From positions 1 through 8,533 of the forward strand of contig JAOUFA010000149.1 of the NCBI GenBank assembly GCA_029858545.1: 8,533 bases of DNA, in the 5' to 3' direction. The stretch is from Betaproteobacteria bacterium (GTDB lineage Bacteria; Pseudomonadota; Gammaproteobacteria; Burkholderiales; SG8-39). Positions 1 to 6,404 of this stretch are shown here, one piece after another; position 1 is the first letter of the stretch, and every line of letters starts with the position of its first letter. The notes below the pieces were generated by a model. The model saw only the letters and a list, made by a program, of their open reading frames with translations. It ran no database searches and was not told the DNA's origin. The position numbers and the translations under genes were made by a program.

Positions 1-7
1 ACCTCCT
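1..7 (-). promoter_or_regulatory. Shine-Dalgarno-like site at window edge
   Basis: Read on the minus strand the first seven bases are AGGAGGT, a full-strength ribosome-binding sequence. If real, it serves a minus-strand gene whose start codon lies just beyond position 1, co-oriented with the oxygenase operon. The site also forms half of a small inverted repeat (CCTCC-TG-GGAGG, 2-13), so a chance match is possible. The gene itself is not visible. Confidence 0.3.
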
Positions 8-21
8 GGGAGGCGGCAACT

Positions 22-111
22 TTACTGCATTACGGGCTGAGGCGGGGCGGCTGGGGGAGGCGGCATGGGCGAACGGATTGTGGGGGATTTGCTAGGCGGG
101 GGGGCGGGCAT
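22..111 (-). other. Pro-rich short ORF or gene tail
   Basis: From an ATG at 109-111 a minus-strand frame encodes 29 residues, very rich in proline (including a PPPP run), ending at a TAA at 22-24. The frame stays open upstream, through the direct repeat at 121-170, to about 216. It may be the C-terminal remnant of a longer protein whose 5' part was replaced at the repeat, or a non-coding C-rich stretch; the plus strand here carries several G runs of 4 to 7. A ribosome-binding-like site at 1-7 follows the stop by 14 bases. I do not recognise a family. Confidence 0.2.
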
Positions 112-120
112 CGATGAAAG

Positions 121-170
121 AAGGATAGGCCAATCAATCCGACACCGAGGTCTGAACAGCTTGCCCGCGC
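121..170 (+). repeat. 50-nt direct repeat, copy 1
   Basis: This segment begins AAGGATAGGCCAATCAATCC and ends CTTGCCCGCGC. It matches 7890-7939 at 48 of 50 positions, in the same orientation; the two differences are C/T and G/A in its middle. Similarity stops sharply on both sides. The left part has weak dyad symmetry (GGAT...ATCC). I do not recognise it as the end of a named insertion sequence. It lies downstream of the oxygenase operon, while copy 2 lies upstream of its promoter, so the pair brackets the whole cluster. Confidence 0.85.
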
Positions 171-483
171 GCGGCGAGCCCGAGCTTGAACGCGCCCGGA
201 GCAGTCTACACCGCACATTATGTCAATCCCGCTCCGCGACGCGCGCCCGCATCTGATCAATCCTTCATTCACACTGCAGGCTGCGGCCTGGTATCAGCAC
301 GAAGGGCAATACTGGCCGCCGCAGTATCTATCCGGGCGAGATCAGGCGCTGTGGCTTGCGGCGCGCGAGCGCCCCGAACTCGCCGATCTCAGGCTGCGCG
401 CGCGTCCGGCGAGCCACGAGGTGAAGGACGAGGCGCGGCCCGCGGGTCCGCTATGGGACGAGCGAGACGCGCGCCGGCAGGGA
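171..483. other. Gene-poor left flank with possible + ORF remnant
   Basis: No confident gene lies between repeat copy 1 and the stop codon of the oxygenase beta subunit. On the plus strand an ATG at 220 opens a frame whose first 85 or so residues look protein-like: balanced acidic and basic residues, W and Y, and the stretch AAAWYQHEGQYWPPQYLSGR. The frame then runs on antisense into the beta-subunit gene, to 726. A real gene would not be expected to overlap its neighbour by 240 bases, so if coding it is probably the 5' part of a truncated gene. No clear ribosome-binding site precedes the ATG. No T-tailed hairpin is seen downstream of the beta gene, so the operon's terminator is not identified. 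Confidence 0.25.
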
Positions 484-1053
484 TTACACCCAGACTTGCA
501 GAACGTAGTCGTAGGCTGCCTGCGCGTTGGTCATGTCGACGCGCTGCAGTTTGATGCGGTAGCCGTCCTTGGTCTTCTTCAGGTGGTGCAGGTAGCGGCC
601 GGCGAAATGGCGTACGTCGTCGCGCCGCACCTCGAGCATGTGAAAGCGCGAACGCACCATCACGTCGCCGTTCGCCGCCTCCTTCTCGATGATCACGTTG
701 CCGACCACGTGATTGGTACCCCATAGCGGCCGCTGCGACCAGGCGTCCGGGTGCATCACGCGGCGCATGCGCACATTCATCAGGTTCTTGTCCTCGGCAA
801 AAATCGCCGGCATCCCGTCCCAGGTGGTGTGCGAGGGCTCGGGCGGCATCCAGTACATCGCATCGTCGGTGAACAAGTCGATGTAGTCCTGCCAGCGTTT
901 GGCATCGAGGATTTCCGCCTGGCGGTAGAGGAACTGCTCGACCGCGTGCTGGCTGCCCTGCCCGTTCGACGCACGGGCGACGACTTTGCCCGCGGCGCTG
1001 CGTTTCGCCGCGACTTTCTTCGCCGCCGACTTCTTCAGAATTTTCCTTGCCAT
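484..1053 (-). CDS. Aromatic-ring-hydroxylating dioxygenase, beta subunit
   Basis: This encodes 189 residues with the small-subunit fold of Rieske non-heme iron oxygenases (NTF2/SnoaL-like cone). The family core starts near residue 35 (HAVEQFLYRQAEILDAKRW), followed by DLFTDDAMYWMP (59-70) and the C-terminal barrel strands, ending in YDYVLQVWV. The beta subunit carries no metal and builds the alpha3beta3 hexamer with the alpha chain. The ATG is set by GGAG 7 nt upstream (1061-1064) and lies 1 nt after the alpha stop codon, so translation is probably coupled. An oddity is the first 30 residues, which are Lys/Ala-rich (KKSAAKKVAAKRSAAGK), like histone H1-type tails and not part of the usual beta subunit. 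There is no other Met start before residue 66, so this tail seems to be translated. The product assignment is firm; the substrate is unknown. Confidence 0.93.
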   Translation of the reverse strand: MARKILKKSAAKKVAAKRSAAGKVVARASNGQGSQHAVEQFLYRQAEILDAKRWQDYIDLFTDDAMYWMPPEPSHTTWDGMPAIFAEDKNLMNVRMRRVMHPDAWSQRPLWGTNHVVGNVIIEKEAANGDVMVRSRFHMLEVRRDDVRHFAGRYLHHLKKTKDGYRIKLQRVDMTNAQAAYDYVLQVWV

Positions 1054-1054
1054 G

Positions 1055-2380
1055 TCACTTCTCCGCGGTCATGAATTGCGCCCAGGCCTTCATCTGGTTG
1101 CGCATCGGTGCTTCCGACGTTCCCATGTTGGCGCCGGTCTCGAGGTAATCGCCGCGGTCTATATCGCGCCCATGGTGGCGGTGAAAACTCACCCAATCGC
1201 CGCCCTGCGAGGTAAGGCCTTGCTGGCAGCGCCAGAAGTTCTCCAGGTCGTCGGCGTTGATCATCGTCGAGGGCGAGTTGACCAGGTTGTAGTAGGCGAG
1301 CGCGCGGCGGTAGATCGGCTCGGGCGCGCCCTTCAGGCGGAAGTGCCAGATCTCGGTGAGCGTGCGATCGGGGCCGAGCGGACGTACCGCGCGCAGTTGC
1401 TGCAGCGGCGATTGCACCGACAGTCCCGGGTAGATCAGCACGTGGTGGATGTTGGTGGAAAGGATCTCCTCCTTCCTCTTCTCGCCGTAGGCCTTGGCCA
1501 GCACGCGCTCGTATTCGAGCGTATCCGGGTCTTGCGGCCGCAGGCCCATGTAGCCGGTCAGGATGCAGTGGCCGTAGGGGTAGTTGAGCGTCTGGAACGC
1601 GTCCCACTTGTCGATCGTCACCGTCGCGAAGGCCGACAGCATGTGGTAGGCGAGCGGCGCCTTGCCGGTCTTCTTCTCGATCGCCAGTTCGACTTCGCGC
1701 GCGGCGCGCCCGGTGGACTGGTGCGTCACCGAGGGGTGCAGCGCGTCGAGCTGGTTTTCGAGGAAGATTTTCCAGTTGCCCTTCTGGATGACGCGAAAGC
1801 AGTTCGGCACCGCCTCGACCTCGCCCTCGGGCGAGCGGTCGCAGATGTCGTCGAAGGCAACCTTGGAGCGGCCGAGAAACTCGCTGAGCGTCGGGCCGTC
1901 AGCGGCGAGGCTGGCGAACACGAAGCCGCGGTAGTTCTCCACCCGCGCCGCGCGCTTCATGCCGCAGTCGGGGTTGTCGCGTCCCCAGCGCGTGCCGGTG
2001 TAGCCCGATTCCATCATCGGGATGTTGCGCAGCCGCCCGTCGTGTTCGAAAGTCCAGGCGTGGTAGGAACAGCGGAAGAACTCGCCGCTGTTGCCGCGAT
2101 GATCGCCGCACACCATCGCGCCGCGATGCGGGCAACGGTTGTAGAGCACGTTCACCTTGCCGTCTTTCGCGCGCACCATCACCATCGGCTGGCGGCCGAT
2201 CTGCACCGTCAGGTAGTCGCCGGTCTTGGGCACCTGCGAGACGTGGCCGCAATAGACCCAGACGCGCTCATGAATGCGCTCCATCTCCAGCTCGAAGATC
2301 GCCGGGTCGGTGTAGACCTCCTTGCGTACGCGGTCGGGTTCGACGTACTTGGCGAGATCGGGAATGCGTTCGTGCAGCAT
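1055..2380 (-). CDS. Aromatic-ring-hydroxylating dioxygenase, alpha subunit (Rieske oxygenase)
   Basis: This is the 441-residue catalytic large subunit, cytoplasmic, which adds O2 to an aromatic or related substrate using electrons passed through its [2Fe-2S] cluster. The N-terminal Rieske domain has ligands C83/H85 and C104/H107 (NRCPHRG, then CSYHAW), with 18 residues between the pairs. The catalytic domain carries the mononuclear iron site: NWKIFLENQLDALHPSVTH (202-220), with H215 and H220 as ligands and D212 as the expected bridge to the neighbouring subunit's Rieske cluster. The third ligand is an Asp in ADDLE (376-380). Length is normal for the family. The start is supported by AAGGAGGA at 2388-2395, 7 nt upstream. 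It lies 33 nt after marR and 1 nt before the beta gene. No ferredoxin or reductase gene is in the window. The specific substrate (benzoate-, anthranilate-, cumate-like or other) cannot be assigned by eye. Confidence 0.95.
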   Translation of the reverse strand: MLHERIPDLAKYVEPDRVRKEVYTDPAIFELEMERIHERVWVYCGHVSQVPKTGDYLTVQIGRQPMVMVRAKDGKVNVLYNRCPHRGAMVCGDHRGNSGEFFRCSYHAWTFEHDGRLRNIPMMESGYTGTRWGRDNPDCGMKRAARVENYRGFVFASLAADGPTLSEFLGRSKVAFDDICDRSPEGEVEAVPNCFRVIQKGNWKIFLENQLDALHPSVTHQSTGRAAREVELAIEKKTGKAPLAYHMLSAFATVTIDKWDAFQTLNYPYGHCILTGYMGLRPQDPDTLEYERVLAKAYGEKRKEEILSTNIHHVLIYPGLSVQSPLQQLRAVRPLGPDRTLTEIWHFRLKGAPEPIYRRALAYYNLVNSPSTMINADDLENFWRCQQGLTSQGGDWVSFHRHHGRDIDRGDYLETGANMGTSEAPMRNQMKAWAQFMTAEK

Positions 2381-2413
2381 GATGTGGTCCTCCTTGTGTC
2401 TGGGTTCTTCCGG

Positions 2414-2887
2414 CTAAGCGGCGCGGCGCTGGGCCGAAAGTTCTGCGTCGAGATTGGCGCGCATGCGCGCGAGGCTGGCGCGCAGCGCGTAGACGGAGTC
2501 ATCGGAAAGGCCGGCGAGCGCGGCGCGGTTTAGCCGCTCGACGATCGGGCGGATGCGCACGAACAGGCGCTCGCCTGCGGTCGCGAGGGCGAGGCGCGTC
2601 ACGCGCAGGTCGGCGTCGTCCGCCACGCGCGTCACCCAGCCCGCGGCCTGCATGCGATCGACCGTGCGCGTGAGGGTGGTGCGGTCGATCGACGCCGCGT
2701 CCGAGAGTTCGCTCATCGACATCAGGCCGCGCGCGGCCAGCGCGGCCAGAGCACGCCACTCGGGCACGCGCAGACCATGTTCGCGCAGCGCCTGATTGAG
2801 CTGGCGGTCGCGCGCGTCGATCACCTGCGTCAGCCAGTAGAACGGGTGCTGTTCGAGGTCGAATGCGGGTTTGAGCGAATGCGCCAT
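2414..2887 (-). CDS. MarR-family transcriptional regulator
   Basis: This encodes 157 residues with the MarR layout: an N-terminal dimerisation helix (about 10-37), a winged helix-turn-helix (about 41-108) with recognition helix SIDRTTLTRTVDRM (66-79), the wing with the Asp-x-Arg pattern DADLRVTRLAL (91-101), and C-terminal helices completing the dimer interface. Family members bind short palindromes as dimers and are usually released by small phenolic or aromatic acids or their CoA esters. Its place between the transporter genes and the oxygenase genes, in the same orientation and 33 nt before alpha, suggests it controls this cluster and perhaps its own gene. No clear ribosome-binding site precedes the ATG. 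The effector is not predictable from the sequence. Confidence 0.92.
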   Translation of the reverse strand: MAHSLKPAFDLEQHPFYWLTQVIDARDRQLNQALREHGLRVPEWRALAALAARGLMSMSELSDAASIDRTTLTRTVDRMQAAGWVTRVADDADLRVTRLALATAGERLFVRIRPIVERLNRAALAGLSDDSVYALRASLARMRANLDAELSAQRRAA

Positions 2888-2893
2888 GCCGGC

Positions 2894-2922
2894 ACGCTAC
2901 GCTGAATTAGGTGCGTTTGCAA
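2894..2922 (-). promoter_or_regulatory. Possible weak promoter and dyad upstream of marR
   Basis: On the minus strand, TTGCAA (2922-2917), a 17-nt spacer and TAGCGT (2899-2894) resemble a weak sigma70 promoter. Transcription would start almost at the marR ATG (2887), giving a very short or absent leader. The same place holds a loose dyad, ACTTGC-AAAC-GCACCT, in which A..TGC/GCA..T are symmetric, a possible MarR-type operator. The -10 match is poor (3 of 6), so this is tentative. Confidence 0.25.
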
Positions 2923-2928
2923 GTATTG

Positions 2929-2954
2929 GCGACGGAGCGCGGCAGCCGCGTCGC
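2929..2954 (-). promoter_or_regulatory. Stem-loop directly after livF
   Basis: Immediately after the livF stop codon the minus strand reads GCGACG, CGG, CTG, CCG, a 5-nt bulge, then CGTCGC. This gives a 6-bp outer and 3-bp inner stem with a 3-nt loop. No T tract follows, so it is not a standard intrinsic terminator. It could protect the 3' end of the transporter mRNA or weaken read-through into marR. Confidence 0.45.
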
Positions 2955-3668
2955 TCAAACCCCGAGATAGCGGTGCCAGAGCTCGCGGTCAGCCGCAAGC
3001 TCCGCCGAGCTGCCGCTCCACACCGCGCGACCGCGTTCGAGAATGCTGTGCCGGTCGGCAAGGCGCACCAGCCGCTCGACGTACTTGTCGATCACCAGGA
3101 TCGTCTGGCCGGCCTCGCGCAGGCGCGCGAGGCAGCGCCAGATTTCCTCGCGCATCAGCGGCGCGAGTCCCTCGGTGGCTTCGTCGAGGATGAGCAGATA
3201 GGGATTGGTGACGAGCGCCCGGCCGATGGCGAGCATCTGCTGCTCACCGCCCGACAGGCGATCGGCATACTCGTCGCGGCGCCGGGCGAGGTGCGGGAAC
3301 CGCTCGTAGACTCGGCGCGGCGTCCAGGGATCTGCGCTGCCGCAGCGGTTGGCGGCGAAGGCCACCAGGTGCTCGTGCACGCTGAGGCTGGCAAACACCT
3401 GGCGGCCCTCCGGCACGAGGGCAATTCCGAGGCGCGCGATGCGGTCCGGCGTCATGCCCGCGATCGGGCAGCCGCGAAAGACGATCGTTCCGGCTTTCGG
3501 CGGTGTGAGCCCCATGATCGAGCGCACGCTGGTGGTCTTGCCCATGCCATTGCGTCCCAGCAGCGCGACCATCTCGCCTGCGCGAATCTCGAGGTCGATG
3601 CCGAACAATATCTGGCTCGCGCCGTAGGCGGCCTCCAGTCCTTCGATGCGTAACACCGCCTCGCTCAT
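2955..3668 (-). CDS. livF: HAAT-family ABC transporter ATPase, LivF type
   Basis: This encodes 237 residues, one of the two cytoplasmic ATPases of the importer. Walker A is GRNGMGKTT (38-46), the Q-loop is in PEGRQVF (86-92, Q90), the signature is LSGGEQQ (138-144) and Walker B is LLILDEATEGLAP (158-170, D162/E163). The D-loop and switch region reads ILVIDKYVERL where E. coli LivF has a VEQN-type sequence; I recall DKN-type variants in other bacteria, so this is probably a subgroup rather than a defect. The length is normal. The start lies 3 nt after the livG stop. The gene symbol reflects family position, not proven leucine transport. Confidence 0.93.
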   Translation of the reverse strand: MSEAVLRIEGLEAAYGASQILFGIDLEIRAGEMVALLGRNGMGKTTSVRSIMGLTPPKAGTIVFRGCPIAGMTPDRIARLGIALVPEGRQVFASLSVHEHLVAFAANRCGSADPWTPRRVYERFPHLARRRDEYADRLSGGEQQMLAIGRALVTNPYLLILDEATEGLAPLMREEIWRCLARLREAGQTILVIDKYVERLVRLADRHSILERGRAVWSGSSAELAADRELWHRYLGV

Positions 3669-3671
3669 GCT

Positions 3672-4427
3672 CTATGCCGCCAGTTCGTCGCCCAGATAGG
3701 CGCGCCTTACCTCGCCATCGGCGCGGATCGCCGCAGGCGCGCCGCTCGCGATGACGCGTCCGCCGACGAGCACCGAGATGCGTTCGGCGAGGCGGAACAC
3801 CGCATCCATGTCGTGCTCGACGAGCAGCACCGTGATGCCCGCGCGGACGCGCTCGATCAGCGCGATCATGCGCGCTGTCTCGTCGGGCCCCAGACCCGCC
3901 ATCGGTTCATCGAGCAGCAGCAGGCGCGGACGCGTGGCAAGCGCAAGACCGACTTCGAGCACGCGTTGCTCGCCGTGCGACAGCGTGTCGGCGCGCAACG
4001 CGGTGCGCTCGCCCAGCCCGATCAGCTCGGCGAGCGCGCGCGCCTCGTCAAACAGCCGCGTCTCGGCGCCGAGCGGCCGCCAGAACGAAAGGCTCGAACC
4101 GCTTCTCGCCTGCACCGCGAGCGCGAGGTTGTCGAGCACGCTCAACGGTCCGAACAGGCTGGTGATCTGGTGACTGCGCGCGATGCCCGCGGCGACGCGC
4201 CGGTGCTGGCCGAGCGCGACGATGTCGCGTTCCTCGAACAGGATGGCCCCAGAATCGGGCGCGAGGTTCCCGGCGATCTGCGCGAGCAGCGTGGTCTTGC
4301 CGGCGCCGTTGGGCCCGATCAGCGCGTGCAGCTCACCCGCGGCGAGGTCGAGGCCGACTTCGTCGGTGGCGAGCAGGCCGCCGAAGCGCTTGACCAGAGC
4401 GCGCAGCGAAAGGAGCGGTTCAGCCAT
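3672..4427 (-). CDS. livG: HAAT-family ABC transporter ATPase, LivG type
   Basis: This encodes 251 residues when started at the ATG at 4425-4427 (MAEPLLSLRALVKRFGG). The frame is open further upstream, but that part reads as a shadow of livM and lacks family similarity. Walker A is GPNGAGKTT (38-46), the Q-loop is SHQ (Q87), the signature LSHGEQR (149-155), Walker B LLLLDEP (169-175, D173/E174) and the switch His is H205 in VEHDM. The LSHGEQ form of the signature and the C-terminal extension ending RRAYLGDEL are typical of LivG. The start overlaps the livM stop by 8 nt, which suggests coupled translation. It pairs with LivF as the ATPase dimer under the LivH/LivM permease. Confidence 0.93.
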   Translation of the reverse strand: MAEPLLSLRALVKRFGGLLATDEVGLDLAAGELHALIGPNGAGKTTLLAQIAGNLAPDSGAILFEERDIVALGQHRRVAAGIARSHQITSLFGPLSVLDNLALAVQARSGSSLSFWRPLGAETRLFDEARALAELIGLGERTALRADTLSHGEQRVLEVGLALATRPRLLLLDEPMAGLGPDETARMIALIERVRAGITVLLVEHDMDAVFRLAERISVLVGGRVIASGAPAAIRADGEVRRAYLGDELAA

Positions 4428-5385
4428 CGCGCCGCCTGGTAAACAGGTCGGCGAGACCGCGCGGCGCGAACAGCACCACCGCGAGCAGCACCAGGCCGAC
4501 GCCGAGATTGGCGTGCTGGGCGTAATTCGGCGCAAGCGCGGCGAGCCAGTCGATGCGCACCTCGGCGATGAGGTGCTCCAGACCAAGCAGCGCCCCGGCG
4601 CCCAGCACGCCGCCCCACAGGCGGCCCACTCCGCCCAGGATCACCATGATCATCAGCGTGCCCGACTGCGTCCAGTGGAACACGTTCGGGTTGACGTACT
4701 TGCCGTGGCTTGCCAGCAACGCACCGGCCAGCCCGCCGACAGCACCCCCGACGACAAAGCACAGCAGCTTGTAGCGCCGCACAGGAAATCCGATTGCTTC
4801 GGCGCGCGCTTCGTTTACGCGAATCGCAAGAATCGCACGCCCAAAACGCGACCCGGCGAGCCGTGCGAGCGCGTACAACGCGGCACCAAGCAGCGCGAGC
4901 GCGACGTAGTAGAAGACGATCTCGTTCGCCAGGTCGATGCCCAGGCCGAAGTCCGCGCGGCGCGGCAGCGTCAGTCCTTCGTCACCGCCGTAGGCCTTGA
5001 TAGAGTTGGACAGGTAGAACATCATCTGCGCGAAAGCGAGCGTGATCATGATGAAGTAGACGCCGCGCGTGCGCAGCGAGATCGCGCCGAAGGCAAGTGC
5101 GAGCAGCGCGGCGACGAGCATCGCCGCGGGCCAGCCCACCCAGGCGGTTGCGATGCCCTCCGCGAGCAGGATGCTCGCGGTGTAGGCGCCCGCGCCGACG
5201 AAGGCCGCGTGGCCGAAGGACACCATGCCGCCGTAGCCGAGCACGAGATTGAGGCTCGTCGCGGCGAGCGCGTAGATCAGCACGCGGCTCGCAAAGCCGA
5301 CGTAGAAGAGCTGGCCGCCCGCCGCGAGCGCGAGCGGCAGCGCGATGGCGAATGCGGCAAACAGCAAAACGGGGATCGTGCGCAT
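4420..5385 (-). CDS. livM: HAAT-family ABC transporter permease, LivM type
   Basis: This is a 321-residue inner-membrane permease, shorter than E. coli LivM but usual for the wider family. It has a hydrophobic N-terminus, then the family motif LGYGGMVSFGHAAFVGAGAY (49-68), further membrane segments near 85-103, 107-126 and 157-177, and the cytoplasmic ATPase-coupling segment FGRAILAIRVNEARAEAIGF (181-200). GGVGRLWGGVLGA (251-263) is followed by a last hydrophobic helix ending in LFAPRGL. The ATG follows the livH stop by a single nucleotide and has no separate strong ribosome-binding site, so coupling is likely. It forms a heterodimer with LivH. Confidence 0.93.
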   Translation of the reverse strand: MRTIPVLLFAAFAIALPLALAAGGQLFYVGFASRVLIYALAATSLNLVLGYGGMVSFGHAAFVGAGAYTASILLAEGIATAWVGWPAAMLVAALLALAFGAISLRTRGVYFIMITLAFAQMMFYLSNSIKAYGGDEGLTLPRRADFGLGIDLANEIVFYYVALALLGAALYALARLAGSRFGRAILAIRVNEARAEAIGFPVRRYKLLCFVVGGAVGGLAGALLASHGKYVNPNVFHWTQSGTLMIMVILGGVGRLWGGVLGAGALLGLEHLIAEVRIDWLAALAPNYAQHANLGVGLVLLAVVLFAPRGLADLFTRRRDG

Positions 5386-5386
5386 C

Positions 5387-6304
5387 TCAGGCGCGCGCCG
5401 GAAACAGCCCCTGCGGCTTGAAGAACAGCACTCCTGCCATCAGGACGTAGATCGCCACCGAGGCGAGAGCGGGGCCCGCGGCGCTCGCGAACTGCGGCGG
5501 CAGGAAAGCGCCCAACGCAATCGGCAGCAGCGTGCGCCCCATGGTATCTACCGCACCGACGAGCAGTGCACCGACGAATGCGCCGCGGATCGAGCCGATA
5601 CCACCGATCACGATCACCACGAAGGCGACAATCAGGATGTTTTCGCCCATGCCTACCTGCACCGCAAGTAGCGGCGCAAGCAGCGCGCCCGCCACCGCGC
5701 ACAGCGCCGCGCCAATGCCGAACACCGCGGTAAACAGCGTACCTATGTTCACGCCCATGGCGAGCGCCATCTCGCGGTTGGCGGCGCCCGCGCGCACCCA
5801 CATGCCGAGGCGCGTGTAGCCCACGAGCAGGTGCAGGAGCAGGGCCACCGCGAGGCCGACGGCGATAATCAGCAACCGGTACGACGGGTAGAAAAGACCG
5901 GACAGGAGTTCGACCGGACCCGACAGCGCGGCGGGCAGCGCGAGCGGCCGGTCCGAGCCCCAGACGATGCGCACCGTCTCATTGAGCACCAGGATCAGCG
6001 CGAAGGTGGCAAGTACCTGAGACAGATGGTCACGCGCGTAGAGCCTGCGCAGCAAGGCGCGTTCGAGCATCATTCCGGCGAGCGCGGTGGCGGGTACCGC
6101 GAGCAACACCCCGGCAAGAAACGACCCTGTCGCCTCGACCAGCGCCGCGGCGAAGAACGCCCCGAGCATGTAGAGCGAGCCGTGCGCGAGGTTGATCATG
6201 TCCATGATGCCGAACACGAGTGTCAGCCCGGCGGCGAGCAGGAACAGCATCAGCCCGAATTGCAGCCCATTCAGCGACTGCTCAAAAAGAAGAACCCAGG
6301 ACAT
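5387..6304 (-). CDS. livH: HAAT-family ABC transporter permease, LivH type
   Basis: This 305-residue inner-membrane protein is the partner of LivM. Motifs seen are FGIMDMINLAHGSLYMLGAF (31-50), the coupling segment LGMWVRAGAANREMALAMGV (166-185), GGIGSIRGAFVGA (234-246) and the C-terminal LFFKPQGLF (293-301). About eight hydrophobic segments can be counted. The start is fixed because an in-frame TAA lies 12 nt upstream of the ATG with no other start between. The ribosome-binding site is weak, although 100 nt separate it from livK. That gap holds two stem-loops, so its expression may depend on read-through from livK. Confidence 0.93.
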   Translation of the reverse strand: MSWVLLFEQSLNGLQFGLMLFLLAAGLTLVFGIMDMINLAHGSLYMLGAFFAAALVEATGSFLAGVLLAVPATALAGMMLERALLRRLYARDHLSQVLATFALILVLNETVRIVWGSDRPLALPAALSGPVELLSGLFYPSYRLLIIAVGLAVALLLHLLVGYTRLGMWVRAGAANREMALAMGVNIGTLFTAVFGIGAALCAVAGALLAPLLAVQVGMGENILIVAFVVIVIGGIGSIRGAFVGALLVGAVDTMGRTLLPIALGAFLPPQFASAAGPALASVAIYVLMAGVLFFKPQGLFPARA

Positions 6305-6334
6305 CGTCGAAGATTAGCACCCGCCCTGGTTCCC

Positions 6335-6370
6335 GCGCGTATGAGCGGCCGCAAGGCCGCTCATACGCGC
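6335..6370 (-). promoter_or_regulatory. Perfect 16-bp stem-loop between livK and livH
   Basis: GCGCGTATGAGCGGCC (6335-6350) is followed by a 4-nt loop (GCAA on the plus strand, TTGC on the minus strand) and its exact reverse complement at 6355-6370. On the minus strand no T tract follows, so it is not a standard terminator. Its position between a binding-protein gene and permease genes suggests an mRNA-stabilising or attenuating element. It could also be a copy of a dispersed palindromic repeat. Confidence 0.85.
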
Positions 6371-6373
6371 TGA

Positions 6374-6403
6374 CGCAAACCGGCGCGCAGCGTCCGGTTT
6401 GCG
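6374..6403 (-). promoter_or_regulatory. 10-bp stem-loop directly after livK
   Basis: CGCAAACCGG (6374-6383) and CCGGTTTGCG (6394-6403) are exact reverse complements separated by 10 nt. The element begins one nucleotide after the livK stop codon (6405-6407) and is separated from the second hairpin by 3 nt. It lacks a T tract on the minus strand. A hairpin this close to the stop is well placed to block 3' exonucleases and to keep livK mRNA more abundant than the permease mRNA. Confidence 0.75.
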
Positions 6404-6404
6404 A

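Noticed and set aside
40..108. G-quadruplex in the G-rich left flank
   Set aside because: There are several G runs, but the spacers between them exceed 7 nt, so the usual pattern of four runs with short loops is not met.
986..2533. Long plus-strand open frame of 515 codons
   Set aside because: It runs antisense to the oxygenase alpha and beta genes and marR, which have clear family motifs. Its His/Arg/Val-rich content is typical of a shadow frame in GC-rich DNA.
4428..4586. Longer N-terminus for the LivG-type ATPase
   Set aside because: The extra 53 residues are a shadow of the livM 3' end (Cys/Ser/Arg-rich), and the family N-terminus begins at MAEPLLSL.
4183..5421. Long plus-strand open frame of 412 codons
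   Set aside because: It is antisense to livG and livM, is extremely rich in Arg, Gln, Asp and His with no recognisable motif, and has no ribosome-binding site.
6335..6370. Intrinsic terminator after livK
   Set aside because: The stem is strong, but no T tract follows on either strand, and permease genes for the same importer lie directly downstream.
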